A DNA stretch of 64,000 bases from Synechococcus sp. CBW1002. Lineage in GTDB: Bacteria; Cyanobacteriota; Cyanobacteriia; PCC-6307; Cyanobiaceae. Of this stretch, positions 7,861-19,601 are shown one piece after another (the stretch's first letter is position 1; each line of letters starts with the position of its first letter). The notes under the pieces were generated by a model that saw only the letters and a list, made by a program, of their open reading frames with translations, was not told the origin of the DNA and made no database searches. The position numbers and the translations under genes were made by a program. The stretch lies in the NCBI RefSeq assembly GCF_015840915.1, contig NZ_CP060398.1, positions 868,001 to 932,000 on the forward strand, in the 5' to 3' direction.

Positions 7861-9588
7861 ATGCCCTACCGCATCGATCGCCGCTCCTACGCCCAGACCT
7901 ACGGCCCCACCACCGGCGACCGCCTGCGGCTGGCGGACACCGAGCTGATCCTGGAGGTGGAGCGCGACTTCACCACCTATGGCGATGAGGTGAAGTTCGG
8001 CGGCGGCAAGGTCATCCGCGACGGCATGGGCCAGGCCCAGACCACCCGCGCCGCCGGGGCTGTGGACACGGTGATCACCAATGCCCTCATCCTCGACTGG
8101 TGGGGGATCGTCAAGGCCGACATCGGCCTGCGCGATGGCCGGATCGTGGCGATCGGCAAGGCGGGCAACCCCGACATCAGCGATGGCGTCGACATCGTGA
8201 TCGGCCCGGGCACGGAAGCGATCGCCGGCGAGGGGCACATCCTGACCGCGGGCGCGATCGACACCCACATCCACTTCATCTGCCCGCAGCAGATCGAGAC
8301 CGCCCTCGCCAGCGGGGTGACGACCCTGCTGGGTGGCGGCACCGGCCCGGCCACCGGCTCCAATGCCACCACCTGCACCCCCGGCGCCTTTCACCTGGCC
8401 CGCATGTTGCAGGCCGCCGAAGGCCTGCCGGTCAACCTGGGCTTCTTCGGCAAGGGCAACGCCAGCACGCCGGAAGCCCTGGAGGAGCAGGTCCGGGCCG
8501 GCGCCTGCGCCCTGAAGCTGCATGAAGACTGGGGCACCACCCCGGCCGCGATCGACTGCTGCCTCTCGGTGGCGGATCGGATGGATGTGCAGGTCTGCAT
8601 CCACACCGACACCCTCAACGAAGCCGGCTTCGTGGAAGACACGATTCGCGCCATCGGCGGCCGCACCATCCACACCTTCCACACCGAGGGGGCCGGCGGC
8701 GGCCACGCGCCGGACATCATCCGCATCTGCGGCGAAGCCAACGTGCTGCCCAGCTCCACCAATCCAACCCGCCCCTACACGCGCAACACCCTGGAGGAGC
8801 ACCTCGACATGCTGATGGTGTGCCACCACCTTGATCCGCGCATCCCGGAAGACGTGGCCTTCGCCGAGTCGCGCATCCGCCGCGAGACGATCGCCGCCGA
8901 AGACATCCTCCACGATCTCGGCGCCTTCAGCATCATCGCCAGCGACTCCCAGGCCATGGGGCGGGTGGGGGAGGTGATCATCCGCACCTTCCAGACCGCC
9001 CACAAGATGAAGGTGCAGCGCGGCACATTGCCGGACGATGCGGCGGGCCCCGGCGGCGGCCGCAACGACAACTGCCGACTGAAGCGCTATATCGCCAAGG
9101 TGACGATCAACCCGGCCATCGCCCACGGCCTCGACAGCCAGATCGGTTCGGTGGAGGTGGGCAAGCTGGCCGATCTGGTGCTGTGGAAACCGGGCTTCTT
9201 CGGCGTCAAGCCGGAACTGGTGATCAAGGGCGGCTCGATCGTCTGGGCCCAGATGGGCGATGCCAACGCCTCCATCCCCACCCCGGGCCCTGTGCACGGC
9301 AGGCCGATGTTCGCCGCCTACGGCAGGGCCCTGGCCCCCAGCTGCCTCACCTTCGTGAGCCAGGCTGCCCTGGACGACGACCTGCCGCGGCGCCTGGGGC
9401 TGAGCCGGCCCTGCGTTCCCGTGGTGAACACCCGCGGCGGCATCGACAAGGGGGCGATGCGCAACAACACGGCCCTACCCAAAATGGAGGTCGACCCCCA
9501 GACCTACGAGGTCTACGCCGACGGCGAGCTGCTCACCTGCGAGCCCGCCGAGGTGCTGCCGATGGCGCAGCGCTACTTCTTACTGTGA
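7861..9588 (+). CDS. ureC: Urease alpha (catalytic) subunit UreC
   Basis: This catalytic subunit holds the dinickel site. The metal ligands are visible: THIHF near residue 138, the carbamylated lysine K219 in ALKLHEDWG, and the TDTLNEAGF and [12 protein letters not shown] segments. The mobile active-site flap carries the MVCHHLD cysteine-histidine pair. The 575 residues are a few more than the usual 567-570. It is the last gene of the rightward ureDABC set. The PilZ gene converges on it 32 bases downstream with no obvious terminator between them. Confidence 0.98.
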   Translation: MPYRIDRRSYAQTYGPTTGDRLRLADTELILEVERDFTTYGDEVKFGGGKVIRDGMGQAQTTRAAGAVDTVITNALILDWWGIVKADIGLRDGRIVAIGKAGNPDISDGVDIVIGPGTEAIAGEGHILTAGAIDTHIHFICPQQIETALASGVTTLLGGGTGPATGSNATTCTPGAFHLARMLQAAEGLPVNLGFFGKGNASTPEALEEQVRAGACALKLHEDWGTTPAAIDCCLSVADRMDVQVCIHTDTLNEAGFVEDTIRAIGGRTIHTFHTEGAGGGHAPDIIRICGEANVLPSSTNPTRPYTRNTLEEHLDMLMVCHHLDPRIPEDVAFAESRIRRETIAAEDILHDLGAFSIIASDSQAMGRVGEVIIRTFQTAHKMKVQRGTLPDDAAGPGGGRNDNCRLKRYIAKVTINPAIAHGLDSQIGSVEVGKLADLVLWKPGFFGVKPELVIKGGSIVWAQMGDANASIPTPGPVHGRPMFAAYGRALAPSCLTFVSQAALDDDLPRRLGLSRPCVPVVNTRGGIDKGAMRNNTALPKMEVDPQTYEVYADGELLTCEPAEVLPMAQRYFLL

Positions 9589-9620
9589 TGTTTGCCGGGT
9601 AAGGAGCCTGCACAAGCTGG

Positions 9621-10115
9621 TCAGGCAGTGATTTGACGCTTGGTGGACCGGCGGCAGGGCAGCAGAAGGGGCAGCGAGTCGAGGGGCTTCTCAAAGCCCA
9701 CGCCGAGGGTGACCACAAAGCCGGAGCGTACGAACCAGCGCAGCACGGCCGGCATCACGTCCACGCCGAAGGAGGGATGGGGCCGCACATCCAGTCGTAT
9801 CCGCAGGCGCTGGGCCAGGGGCATGGGCTGGTCTTCCGTAATCAGCAGACAGAAGCCGCCCACGCTCACATCAAGGATGTCGGCGAGATACCAGGCAGAG
9901 GCAGGTTGGCCGAGATCATCCAGCACCTGCACGGCAATCGGGCGGCAGGCCTCCACTGGATTGCGCAGATGTCGGCGGGAGTCCTGATCGTCGCTGGGGC
10001 CAATGGACGGCTGCAGGGTCGTGCCGGCAAAGAAACTGCCCGGATACTCCAGCCCTTCAGTGGCCAGGCCGGGATCGGAATCACTGAAGGGGAGGTAATG
10101 GCCCTGGGAGGTCAT
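9621..10115 (-). CDS. PilZ-domain protein
   Basis: This is probably a c-di-GMP-responsive protein. The segment SRRHLRNPVEACRPIAVQV contains the RxxxR motif, followed about 35 residues later by DVSVGGF, the D/NxSxxG motif of PilZ; both contact c-di-GMP in known structures. The product has about 164 residues from the ATG at 10115 (MTSQGHYL). The open frame extends 14 codons further to 10157. No second domain is evident, so it is a stand-alone effector with an N-terminal extension. The GGDEF/EAL genes 13 kb away could supply or remove its ligand. Confidence 0.75.
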   Translation of the reverse strand: MTSQGHYLPFSDSDPGLATEGLEYPGSFFAGTTLQPSIGPSDDQDSRRHLRNPVEACRPIAVQVLDDLGQPASAWYLADILDVSVGGFCLLITEDQPMPLAQRLRIRLDVRPHPSFGVDVMPAVLRWFVRSGFVVTLGVGFEKPLDSLPLLLPCRRSTKRQITA

Positions 10116-10351
10116 GGAAAGGGGGCACGGAACGAGCTGGGCCAGGTTGCGCGGCAAGGTCTCGGGTCGGAGCGGCGTTGCCAGGCAGGCAACCGCCTCT
10201 CAGCGGATGCATCGACTGGACAACCCGGTCAGTGCAGGCTTATCCCCTGCAGAAAGTCAATTCTGATTTCTTTGCCAATCTCACCCTCACACACTAGGAG
10301 CCTGTCGCGCATAGATCAGCACCCAGTCTCTCCACAGCCGCCCATCAATCT

Positions 10352-10384
10352 GCCCAGATCCCAGTGACTGCAATGGATCTGGGC
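10352..10384 (+). promoter_or_regulatory. Inverted repeat upstream of the IS1182 transposase
   Basis: GCCCAGATCC (10352-10361) and GGATCTGGGC (10375-10384) form a perfect 10-bp stem with a 13-base loop ending 13 bases before the transposase ATG. The left arm is conserved, and the right arm nearly so, in the decayed IS1182 relative near 48490. It may hide the ribosome-binding region from read-through transcripts, or be a transposase binding site. Confidence 0.5.
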
Positions 10385-10397
10385 GATACACTCGGGC

Positions 10398-11945
10398 ATG
10401 CAGAAGCGCAAGACCTTTCGCCCCTGGCAGCCGCAGCAGGCCACCCTGCTGCCGCCGTCACCGCGTGAGTGGCTCTCAGAAGACCACCAGGTGTATTTCC
10501 TGCTGGACCTGGTGGATGAGCTGGATCTCTCCGCGATCCTCGTACCCGCTCAGGCCAAGGACCCCCGCGGAGAGAAGGGATTCGATCCACGCATGATGAC
10601 GATGCTGCTGCTTTACGCCTACTGCGTGGGCATCGTCTCCTCCAGGAAGATCGAGCGGGCCTGCTACGAGGATCTGGCATTCCGCGTGCTGACCGGCAAC
10701 CAGCAGCCGGACCACAGCCGAATCAGCGAGTTCCGCCGGCGCAACCTTGATGCCCTCAAGGGCCTGTTTATTCAGATCCTGCGCCTGTGCCAGAAGGCGG
10801 GGATGGTGAGCCTGGGCCATGTGGCCCTCGATGGCACCAAGGTGCAGGCCAATGCCTCCAAGCACAAGGCGATGAGCCACGAGCGGATGCTCAGGGCGGA
10901 GAAGGAGCTCCAGAAGGAAATCAACGCCTTGATCCGCAAGGCCGAGATCCTGGATGCCCAGGAAGACCGGCGCTACGGCAAAGGAAACCTGGGCAGTGAA
11001 CTTCCCGATGAGCTGCGCCACAAGCAGGGCCGCCTCGCAAAAATCCGTCAGGCCCGCAAGGAGATGGAGGCGGAAACCGCTGCAGCTGCAGCGCGGCAGC
11101 GGCAGGAGGAAGCCGAGAAGGCCAGAGCCAAAGCGACCGCAGCCGAGGAATCGGATGGATCGGCCCCTGAGCAGGCCGAGCTGAACAGGAAAGCGGAAGC
11201 CGCAGCGGCAAAGGCAGCAGCGGCGGGGGACAAAGCCATCGAGGCCGCCGAGAGCGCTGGCCTCGAGCCACCAGATCTGGAGCCACTCGCCTCTGACGCG
11301 ATGCCCAGGCGTGGTCTGGCGAGAAAGGCTGACGGCACACCGACGGCCAAGACCCAACGGAATTTCACAGATTCCGACAGCCACCTCATGCAGTCCGGCG
11401 GCACCTACCTGCAGGGCTACAACTGCCAGCTGGCGGTCGACAGTGACCACCAGGTGATCGTGGCGGTGGGCGTCAGCAACCAGCCACCGGACGTGGAGCA
11501 CCTGGAGCCCATGCTGGAGCGGATCGCCGCCAGCGCCGGTGAACTGCCGGACGTGATGACGATGGATGCGGGCTACTGGAGCGACGACAACGCAGGTCAC
11601 TGTGAGGACCTTGGCATTGACGCCTACATCGCCACCGGCCGTCTGCCGCATGGGAAGCCGCCACCGCCACAGCGAGGACCGCTGCCCAGAGATGCCGACG
11701 CCAGAACCCGCATGGCCCGCAAGATCAGAAGCAAGAAGGGATCCAGGATCTACGCCCAGCGCAAAGCGATCGTGGAGCCGGTGAACGGCCAGATCAAGGA
11801 AGGCCGGGGCCTGCGGCGGTTTCTCTTGCGGGGCCTGGAGAAGGTCGATGGTGAATGGCATCTGATCGCTGCCACCCACAACCTGCTCAAGTTGTTCCGG
11901 TACAGGCGATCACAGCAGCAGCTCTGGGCAGCAGCGACGGGATGA
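10398..11945 (+). CDS. IS1182-family transposase
   Basis: This is a 515-residue DDE transposase. The N-terminal DUF772-type domain has the family pattern GFDPRMMTMLLLYAYCVG and TGNQQPDHSRISEFRRR. The first catalytic Asp is in HVALDGTKV (D145), the second in VMTMDAGYWS, and the Glu in VEPVNGQIKEGRG. Residues 190-290 form an Ala/Glu/Lys-rich, probably coiled-coil linker between the first and second catalytic motifs. The frame is intact, so the element may still be active. Decayed sequence of the same family lies near 46704-48545. Confidence 0.93.
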   Translation: MQKRKTFRPWQPQQATLLPPSPREWLSEDHQVYFLLDLVDELDLSAILVPAQAKDPRGEKGFDPRMMTMLLLYAYCVGIVSSRKIERACYEDLAFRVLTGNQQPDHSRISEFRRRNLDALKGLFIQILRLCQKAGMVSLGHVALDGTKVQANASKHKAMSHERMLRAEKELQKEINALIRKAEILDAQEDRRYGKGNLGSELPDELRHKQGRLAKIRQARKEMEAETAAAAARQRQEEAEKARAKATAAEESDGSAPEQAELNRKAEAAAAKAAAAGDKAIEAAESAGLEPPDLEPLASDAMPRRGLARKADGTPTAKTQRNFTDSDSHLMQSGGTYLQGYNCQLAVDSDHQVIVAVGVSNQPPDVEHLEPMLERIAASAGELPDVMTMDAGYWSDDNAGHCEDLGIDAYIATGRLPHGKPPPPQRGPLPRDADARTRMARKIRSKKGSRIYAQRKAIVEPVNGQIKEGRGLRRFLLRGLEKVDGEWHLIAATHNLLKLFRYRRSQQQLWAAATG

Positions 11946-12087
11946 GGGGTAGAGACCCTGGCAATGCCGCCAGGGCTGAGTCAACCTCGCCCCAATGAAC
12001 CAGCTCAGCGGGAGAGGTAGACCTCAGAGCTCACCTCACCGGGATTCGTCGTGACCAGGGGCTCGCTGCTCTATTGGCAACAAACTC

Positions 12088-13179
12088 CTAGTGTGCCGTC
12101 CCGGAGATCTGCGAGCAAAGTCGCTGGAGCTTCTCCAGGATTGAATCCGCTGTGGCCGTCCAGTTGAACGGCGCCTTGGTCTTGTTGTAGGCCGCCACGA
12201 ATTGCTCGATCTTGGAGATCAACTCCTTGACGCTGGAGAAGCTGCCGCGTCGGATCGCCCGCTGGGTGATGATCCCAAACCAACGCTCCACCTGGTTGAT
12301 CCAGGAGGCGTAGGTCGGTGTGTAGTGCACGTGGAAGCGGGGCCGCTGCGCCAGCCAGGCCCTCACCTTGGCGTGCTTGTGGGTGCAGTAGTTGTCGACG
12401 ATCAAGTGGACATCAAGCTCCTCGGGGACCGACTTCTCGATCTGGCGCAGGAACCCCAGGAACTCCTGATGCCTATGGCGGGGCTTGCATTGGGTGATCA
12501 CCTCGCCTGTTGCCACATCCAGAGCAGCGAACAGCGTGGTGGTGCCGTGGCGGATGTAGTCGTGGGTGACGCCCTCCACGTAACCCAGGCCCATGGGCAA
12601 CAGCGGCTGGGTGCGGTCCAGTGCCTGGATCTGCGTCTTCTCGTCGACGCAGAGCACCATCGCCTTATCCGGAGGGTTCAGGTACAGGCCGACGATGTCG
12701 CGGACCTTCTCCACAAAGAACGGGTCGGTGGAGAGCTTGAACGACTTCTGCCGGTGGGGCTGGACCGAGAAAGTCTGCAGCCAGCGGTGAACGGTGGTTT
12801 TGGAGATGCCGGTGGCAGCCGCGAGGGAGCGCGCAGACCACTGGGTGCTGCCATCGGTGGGCTTGGTCTGCAGTGCCCGGTTGATCACCTCCGCCACCGT
12901 GTCGTCCTCGTAGGTGCGAGGCCTACCCGGCCGCAGCTCGTCATGCAGGCCCTCCAGGCCCAGCTCCCGGTACCGCTTGCGCCACTTGCCAACGGTCATC
13001 CCCGTCAGCCCCATCCGTTTGGCGATGGCGGTGTTGGTCTCGCCGGCACCGCAGGCCAGCACGATCTGAGCGCGCTGCACGATCGAATGCGGCAACGACC
13101 GGGAATTTGCAAGGGCCCGCAACTGCTGAACCTCGTCCTCGCTGAGGACCAGCGGAGGCATCGGACGACCAAGCGCCAC
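12088..13179 (-). CDS. IS630-family transposase
   Basis: This is a 363-residue transposase. The N-terminal helix-turn-helix of the winged/homeodomain-like type ([20 protein letters not shown]) is followed by a second one ([20 protein letters not shown]). The DDE catalytic core has [24 protein letters not shown] and [12 protein letters not shown], matching the D-D-E triad of the Tc1/mariner superfamily. The reading frame is complete. The stop codon TAG is created at the end of the element together with the flanking TA, so the last residues come from the inverted repeat. Confidence 0.93.
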   Translation of the reverse strand: MALGRPMPPLVLSEDEVQQLRALANSRSLPHSIVQRAQIVLACGAGETNTAIAKRMGLTGMTVGKWRKRYRELGLEGLHDELRPGRPRTYEDDTVAEVINRALQTKPTDGSTQWSARSLAAATGISKTTVHRWLQTFSVQPHRQKSFKLSTDPFFVEKVRDIVGLYLNPPDKAMVLCVDEKTQIQALDRTQPLLPMGLGYVEGVTHDYIRHGTTTLFAALDVATGEVITQCKPRHRHQEFLGFLRQIEKSVPEELDVHLIVDNYCTHKHAKVRAWLAQRPRFHVHYTPTYASWINQVERWFGIITQRAIRRGSFSSVKELISKIEQFVAAYNKTKAPFNWTATADSILEKLQRLCSQISGTAH

Positions 13180-13233
13180 AAGGCACCTCGGGTGACACTC
13201 TCGATTCTAGCTGTTATTTCCGGGACGGCATAC
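12091..13233 (-). mobile_element. IS630-family insertion sequence
   Basis: The terminal inverted repeats are GTGTGCCGTCCCGGA (left, 12091-12105) and GTATGCCGTCCCGGA (reverse complement of 13219-13233), with one mismatch in 15. Each end abuts a TA dinucleotide (12089-12090 and 13234-13235), the standard IS630 target duplication. The transposase stop codon is formed by the flanking TA plus the first base of the element. The element directly adjoins the IS1182 element at a shared CTAG. Confidence 0.88.
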
Positions 13234-13236
13234 TAG

Positions 13237-13694
13237 GCGCGGATTCTCGGAACAACCTGTCACCGTCACAACGGATCCGGCTGCCTGCGCCACGACTCCG
13301 TGCAACCAGCCCCAGAACGCTTCAGGCCAAAGCATCCCCACCTGCCAGCTCAGGCCTTACCAGCACGGGCTTCCCCCGCAGCACCGTCTTCAGACACGGT
13401 CCCAGCAGTCACCGATCAACCCGCCAGAGATGACATCCGAGCCCCGTCGCCGTCGTGCACGCCTGCCGACACACAGAGCTGCTCAGCCAAGACCGGCACC
13501 CACAGAACGGAGCCGACCTCCGGCGCGATTAGGCTGATTGAGGCATCTGCGCTGTTCGGCACGGACCCCTGGCCAGGAAAGCAGCGGAAGAGGACTTGAA
13601 GCTCCTGACGCCAAGCAGCCATTCCGTAGCTATTCATACCCAGAGGTGCCCCCGACGCTCAGCATGATCCGCCAAGGTCAGCCGGAGCCGGGAC
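13237..13694. other. Gene-free stretch before the ATP-grasp operon
   Basis: These 458 bases lie between the IS630 end and the ATP-grasp gene. Short open frames exist on both strands, but they have proline/serine-rich, codon-atypical products and I see no recognisable domain or tRNA. The promoter of the rightward operon is expected here; I could not pick a convincing -10/-35 pair. Confidence 0.5.
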
Positions 13695-15152
13695 ATGTTT
13701 ACCGAGTACAAACCCAACCGCGGCTACGACGAGTACTTCAGTTCCACCGATGAACCCCGGGCGGCCCTGCGGCCCCTGCTCTCCTCGCTCGGCAATCTGG
13801 GGCTGGAGGAACTCAACCGCAACCATGCCGCCGCCGGCATGCTGCTCAAACGTCTCGGGGCGACCTTCCGCCTCAATGATTCCGGCAACCGTGGCGTCGA
13901 GCGGATCCTGCCCTTCGATCCGCTGCCACGGCTGATCGCTGTCGGGGAATGGCAGCGGCTGGAACTCGGACTGATCCAGCGCCTCGAAGCGATCGACCAC
14001 TTCCTGGCCGATGTCTACGGCGATCAGAACATCCTCAACGACGGCGTCATCCCCCGCTCCGACGTCGAGAGCTCCCAGGGCTGGCGCCCCCAGATGCAGG
14101 GATTCCAGCTGCCGCTGGGCCGCTGGTGCCACATTTCCGGCCTGGATCTGGTGCGCGATGGCAAAGGCACCTGGCGCGTGCTGGAGGACAACCTCCGCTG
14201 CCCCTCCGGGGTGGCCTACTTCCTGGAGAACCGGCGCGTGATGAAACGCATGTTCCCCAGCCTCTTCCAGGGCCGCACCGTCCAGCCGATCGACGATTAC
14301 CCCTCTCACCTGCTGCAGACCCTGCGGGAACTCGCTCCCTGGACCGAAACGCCGAAGGTGGTGCTGCTGACGCCGGGTGTGTTCAACAGTGCCTATTTCG
14401 AGCACAGCTATCTCGCCCAGCAGATGGGCATTCAGCTGGTCGAGGGGCGTGATCTGATCTGCCAGGACGATCGGGTCTGGATGCGCAGCACCAGCGGCCT
14501 CGAGGCGGTGGATGTGATCTATCGCCGCATTGACGACGACTTCCTCGATCCGGCGGTGTTCCGCAGCGACTCCATGCTGGGGGTACGCGGCCTGATGGCC
14601 GCGTACCGCGCCGGCCGCGTCGCGATCGCCAACGCCCCCGGCACCGGCGTGGCCGACGACAAGCTGATCTATGCCTATGTGCCGGAGATGATCCGCTACT
14701 ACCTCCACGAGGAGCCGATCATCGAGAACGTACCCACCTATCTCTGCTCCCGCGACGAGGATCAGGCCTACGTGCTGGAACATCTCGGCGAACTGGTGGT
14801 CAAGGCCGTGGCCGAGGCCGGTGGCTACGGCATGCTGATCGGCCCCCACGCCAGCGCCTCTGAGATCAGCGAGTTCGCCGACAAGATCAAGGCCAATCCC
14901 CGCAATTACATTGCCCAGCCCACCCTGGACCTCTCCACCGTTCCCTCCCTCAGCGACGGTGAACTCTTCCCCTGCCATGTCGACCTGCGGCCCTACGTGC
15001 TGCGCGGCAAGGGGGCCTGGGTCAGCCCGGGAGGGCTGACCCGCGTCGCCCTGCGGCGAGGCTCCCTGGTGGTGAACTCCTCCCAGGGGGGCGGCTGCAA
15101 GGACACCTGGATCGTGGACGAACGCCAGGCCGAGGAGGTGGGCGCATGCTGA
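13695..15152 (+). CDS. Circularly permuted ATP-grasp protein (predicted amide ligase)
   Basis: The 485 residues match the DUF404/DUF407 family, now called circularly permuted ATP-grasp. Recognisable parts are the start YDEYFSSTDEPRAALRPLL, the ISGLDLVRDGKGTWRVLEDN segment, DVIYRRIDDDFLDP, and the C-terminal ATP-grasp elements VVKAVAEAGGYGML and HVDLRPYVL. ATP-grasp enzymes usually ligate a carboxylate to an amine through an acyl-phosphate. The natural substrate of this family is unknown to me. It overlaps the alpha-E gene by seven bases and begins the four-part array 13695-21885. Confidence 0.9.
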   Translation: MFTEYKPNRGYDEYFSSTDEPRAALRPLLSSLGNLGLEELNRNHAAAGMLLKRLGATFRLNDSGNRGVERILPFDPLPRLIAVGEWQRLELGLIQRLEAIDHFLADVYGDQNILNDGVIPRSDVESSQGWRPQMQGFQLPLGRWCHISGLDLVRDGKGTWRVLEDNLRCPSGVAYFLENRRVMKRMFPSLFQGRTVQPIDDYPSHLLQTLRELAPWTETPKVVLLTPGVFNSAYFEHSYLAQQMGIQLVEGRDLICQDDRVWMRSTSGLEAVDVIYRRIDDDFLDPAVFRSDSMLGVRGLMAAYRAGRVAIANAPGTGVADDKLIYAYVPEMIRYYLHEEPIIENVPTYLCSRDEDQAYVLEHLGELVVKAVAEAGGYGMLIGPHASASEISEFADKIKANPRNYIAQPTLDLSTVPSLSDGELFPCHVDLRPYVLRGKGAWVSPGGLTRVALRRGSLVVNSSQGGGCKDTWIVDERQAEEVGAC

Positions 15153-16126
15153 GCCGCGTCGCTGAATCGCTCTACTGGATCAACCGCTATGTGGAGCGGG
15201 CCGAAAACATCTCCCGTTTCGTGGAGGTGAGTGAAGCCATGGCGCTCGACTGCCCGCCCGGCAGCGCTGAACCCTGGCTGCCCCTGATCGACGCCAGTGG
15301 GGATCGCGAGCTGTTCGACAAGCTCTGCCCGGCAGGCTCGCCCACCGACGTGGTGCAGTTTCTGGTGCATGAGGTCGAGAACCCCAACAGCATCGTCAAT
15401 TGCATCGCCATCGCCCGTGAGAACGCCCGCCAGATCCGCGAGGTGATCACCACGGAGATGTGGGAGCACATCAACGATCTCTACTGGACCCTGCAGGAGA
15501 ATGAGGCGTTCTGGCGCAAGCCTCCCCAGGAGCAGCTCCATGAGATCCGGCGGGGCTGCCAGTTGTTCTATGGCATCACCGATGCCACCCTCAGCCGCGA
15601 CCTCTCCTGGCAGTTCAGCCGACTGGGTCGCCTGATCGAGCGGGCCGATAAGACCACCCGCATCCTTGATGTGAAGTACTTCCTGCTGTTGCCAAGCCCG
15701 GCGGAAGTGGGTGGTGTGCTCGACGAACTGCAGTGGATCTCCCTGCTGCGTTCGGCCGGGGCCTATCAGATGTTTCGTCAGTCGAGCCAGCGGGCGATCG
15801 AACCCAAGGCCGTGGCCGCCTTTCTGTTGCTGGATCCGGTGTTTCCCCGTTCGGTGCGTTACTGCCTGGAGCGCATTCACGACACCCTGAGAATCGTGCA
15901 GGGCCGCTCCGTGCCCGGCGCTCCCGATGCGCTCGAATGCCTCAGCGGCCTCACCCTGGCCCGCTGGAGTTACACCCGCATCGACGATCTGATCGCCACT
16001 GGTCTTCACGAGGCGATCGATGCCTTTCAGAGCGATCTCAACGCCATCCACGATCTGATCGAGGCCCGTTACTTCGAGGTGGCCATCCCCACCAGCTCGG
16101 AGAGCAGCGACAGCTCCGACGCCTGA
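15146..16126 (+). CDS. Alpha-E domain protein (DUF403)
   Basis: This all-helical protein of 326 residues begins MLSRVAESLYWINRYVERAE, which is the conserved opening of the alpha-E family. Other family signatures are WEHINDLYWTL, FSRLGRLIERADKTTRILDVKY near the middle, and SVRYCLERIHDTLR. Members nearly always adjoin the permuted ATP-grasp protein, as here with a seven-base overlap, and probably form a complex with it. No enzymatic residues are obvious; a scaffold or substrate-binding role is inferred. Confidence 0.92.
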   Translation: MLSRVAESLYWINRYVERAENISRFVEVSEAMALDCPPGSAEPWLPLIDASGDRELFDKLCPAGSPTDVVQFLVHEVENPNSIVNCIAIARENARQIREVITTEMWEHINDLYWTLQENEAFWRKPPQEQLHEIRRGCQLFYGITDATLSRDLSWQFSRLGRLIERADKTTRILDVKYFLLLPSPAEVGGVLDELQWISLLRSAGAYQMFRQSSQRAIEPKAVAAFLLLDPVFPRSVRYCLERIHDTLRIVQGRSVPGAPDALECLSGLTLARWSYTRIDDLIATGLHEAIDAFQSDLNAIHDLIEARYFEVAIPTSSESSDSSDA

Positions 16127-16157
16127 TCTCCCCATCCAGCGGCTCCACTCCACCGGC

Positions 16158-17039
16158 ATGCGCGCCCGCGTCACCCACACCCTCACGTACCGCTACAGCG
16201 CACCGGTGCTGCTCGGTCCCCATCGTTTCTGTCTCAGGCCCCGCGGCCACGGCTTTCAGCACCTCCGCTCCTTCGAGCTGAGCATCACCCCCGATCCCAG
16301 CCGCCTCTACCCCCTGATCGCCGCCAGCGGCGATGAGATCCTGCGGGCCCGCTTTCTCGATGCCACGGAGGTGTTTGAGGTGAAGGCCACCAGTGTGGTG
16401 GACACCCTGGTGCCGGCAGCCCTGGCCGTTTGCCTTGAGGAGAACGAGCCGCTGCTCCCCTATCCGATGGGCCATCTCAATTGCGATCTGCTGGGAAGTC
16501 TCCAGGGTTGGCTACCGAATGGCCAGCACGATCCGGCGGCGGTGGACCTGGCCCAGGAGGCGCTGATGGGCTCCGACCAGCGGGCGCTGCTGTTTCTGAC
16601 GCAGCTGGTGGAGATCATCCAGGACCGGGTGAAATACACCCAGCGTCACATCGGCCCGGCCTGGCCGGCCGGCCGCACGCTCAAGGAGCGGGTGGGATCG
16701 TGCCGCGACCTGGCGATGCTGATGATCGAGACCTGCCGCTGCGTGGGCCTGCCGGCCCGCTTCGTGAGCGGCTATCACCTGGTGGAGCCGAGGCCGAAAC
16801 GCTATGACCTGCATGCCTGGGCGGAGGTGTACCTGCCGGGGGCCGGCTGGCGGGCCTTTGATCCCAGCGGCATGGGCGCCATCGACGATCGCTACATCCC
16901 GGTGGCCACCTCCTCGAAGCCGGAACTGACCGCCGCCGTGACCGGCAGCTTCTCCGGCCCCCCCAAGGTGACCAGTGAGCTGGAGTGGAGCATCGAAGCC
17001 GAAGAACTGGCCATGACAGAAGCGCTGGCGGCCGTCTGA
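16158..17039 (+). CDS. Transglutaminase-like cysteine peptidase family protein
   Basis: This 293-residue protein has the bacterial transglutaminase-like N-terminal beta domain (RVTHTLTYRYSAPVLLGPH) followed by the papain-like core. The triad is visible as C182 in VGSCRDLAML, H219 in DLHAWAEVY and D235 in AFDPSG. Such proteins hydrolyse or transfer amide/isopeptide bonds. It lies 31 bases after the alpha-E gene, and in many bacteria the same trio occurs together. No signal peptide is seen, so it probably acts in the cytoplasm on the product or substrate of the ATP-grasp ligase. Confidence 0.92.
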   Translation: MRARVTHTLTYRYSAPVLLGPHRFCLRPRGHGFQHLRSFELSITPDPSRLYPLIAASGDEILRARFLDATEVFEVKATSVVDTLVPAALAVCLEENEPLLPYPMGHLNCDLLGSLQGWLPNGQHDPAAVDLAQEALMGSDQRALLFLTQLVEIIQDRVKYTQRHIGPAWPAGRTLKERVGSCRDLAMLMIETCRCVGLPARFVSGYHLVEPRPKRYDLHAWAEVYLPGAGWRAFDPSGMGAIDDRYIPVATSSKPELTAAVTGSFSGPPKVTSELEWSIEAEELAMTEALAAV

Positions 17040-17111
17040 CGAAGCCGAAGAGATGCCGAAACCCCCATCATCGGTAGCGATTGGTGCAGCATCGCCACCC
17101 CAGCGGGGAGC

Positions 17112-19601
<2,490 letters not shown>

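Larger units (their letters stand above)
10298..12087 (+). mobile_element. IS1182-family insertion sequence, apparently intact
   Basis: This is a 1790-bp element flanked by the direct repeat CTAG (10294-10297 and 12088-12091), the palindromic 4-bp target typical of the family. The ends are imperfect inverted repeats: GAGCCTGTCGCGCATAGATC on the left against GAGTTTGTTGCCAATAGAGC read inward from the right. It encodes one full-length transposase. The right-hand CTAG is also the left boundary of the IS630-type element. Confidence 0.85.

Noticed and set aside
7597-9297. Long open frame antisense to ureC (566 codons)
   Set aside because: It is a shadow of the GC-rich ureC frame; the product is Gly/Ala/His/Asp-rich with no domain, and ureC is certain.
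13300-13599. 99-codon open frame upstream of the ATP-grasp gene
   Set aside because: Pro/Ser-rich with no conserved pattern and no context; left as gene-free DNA.
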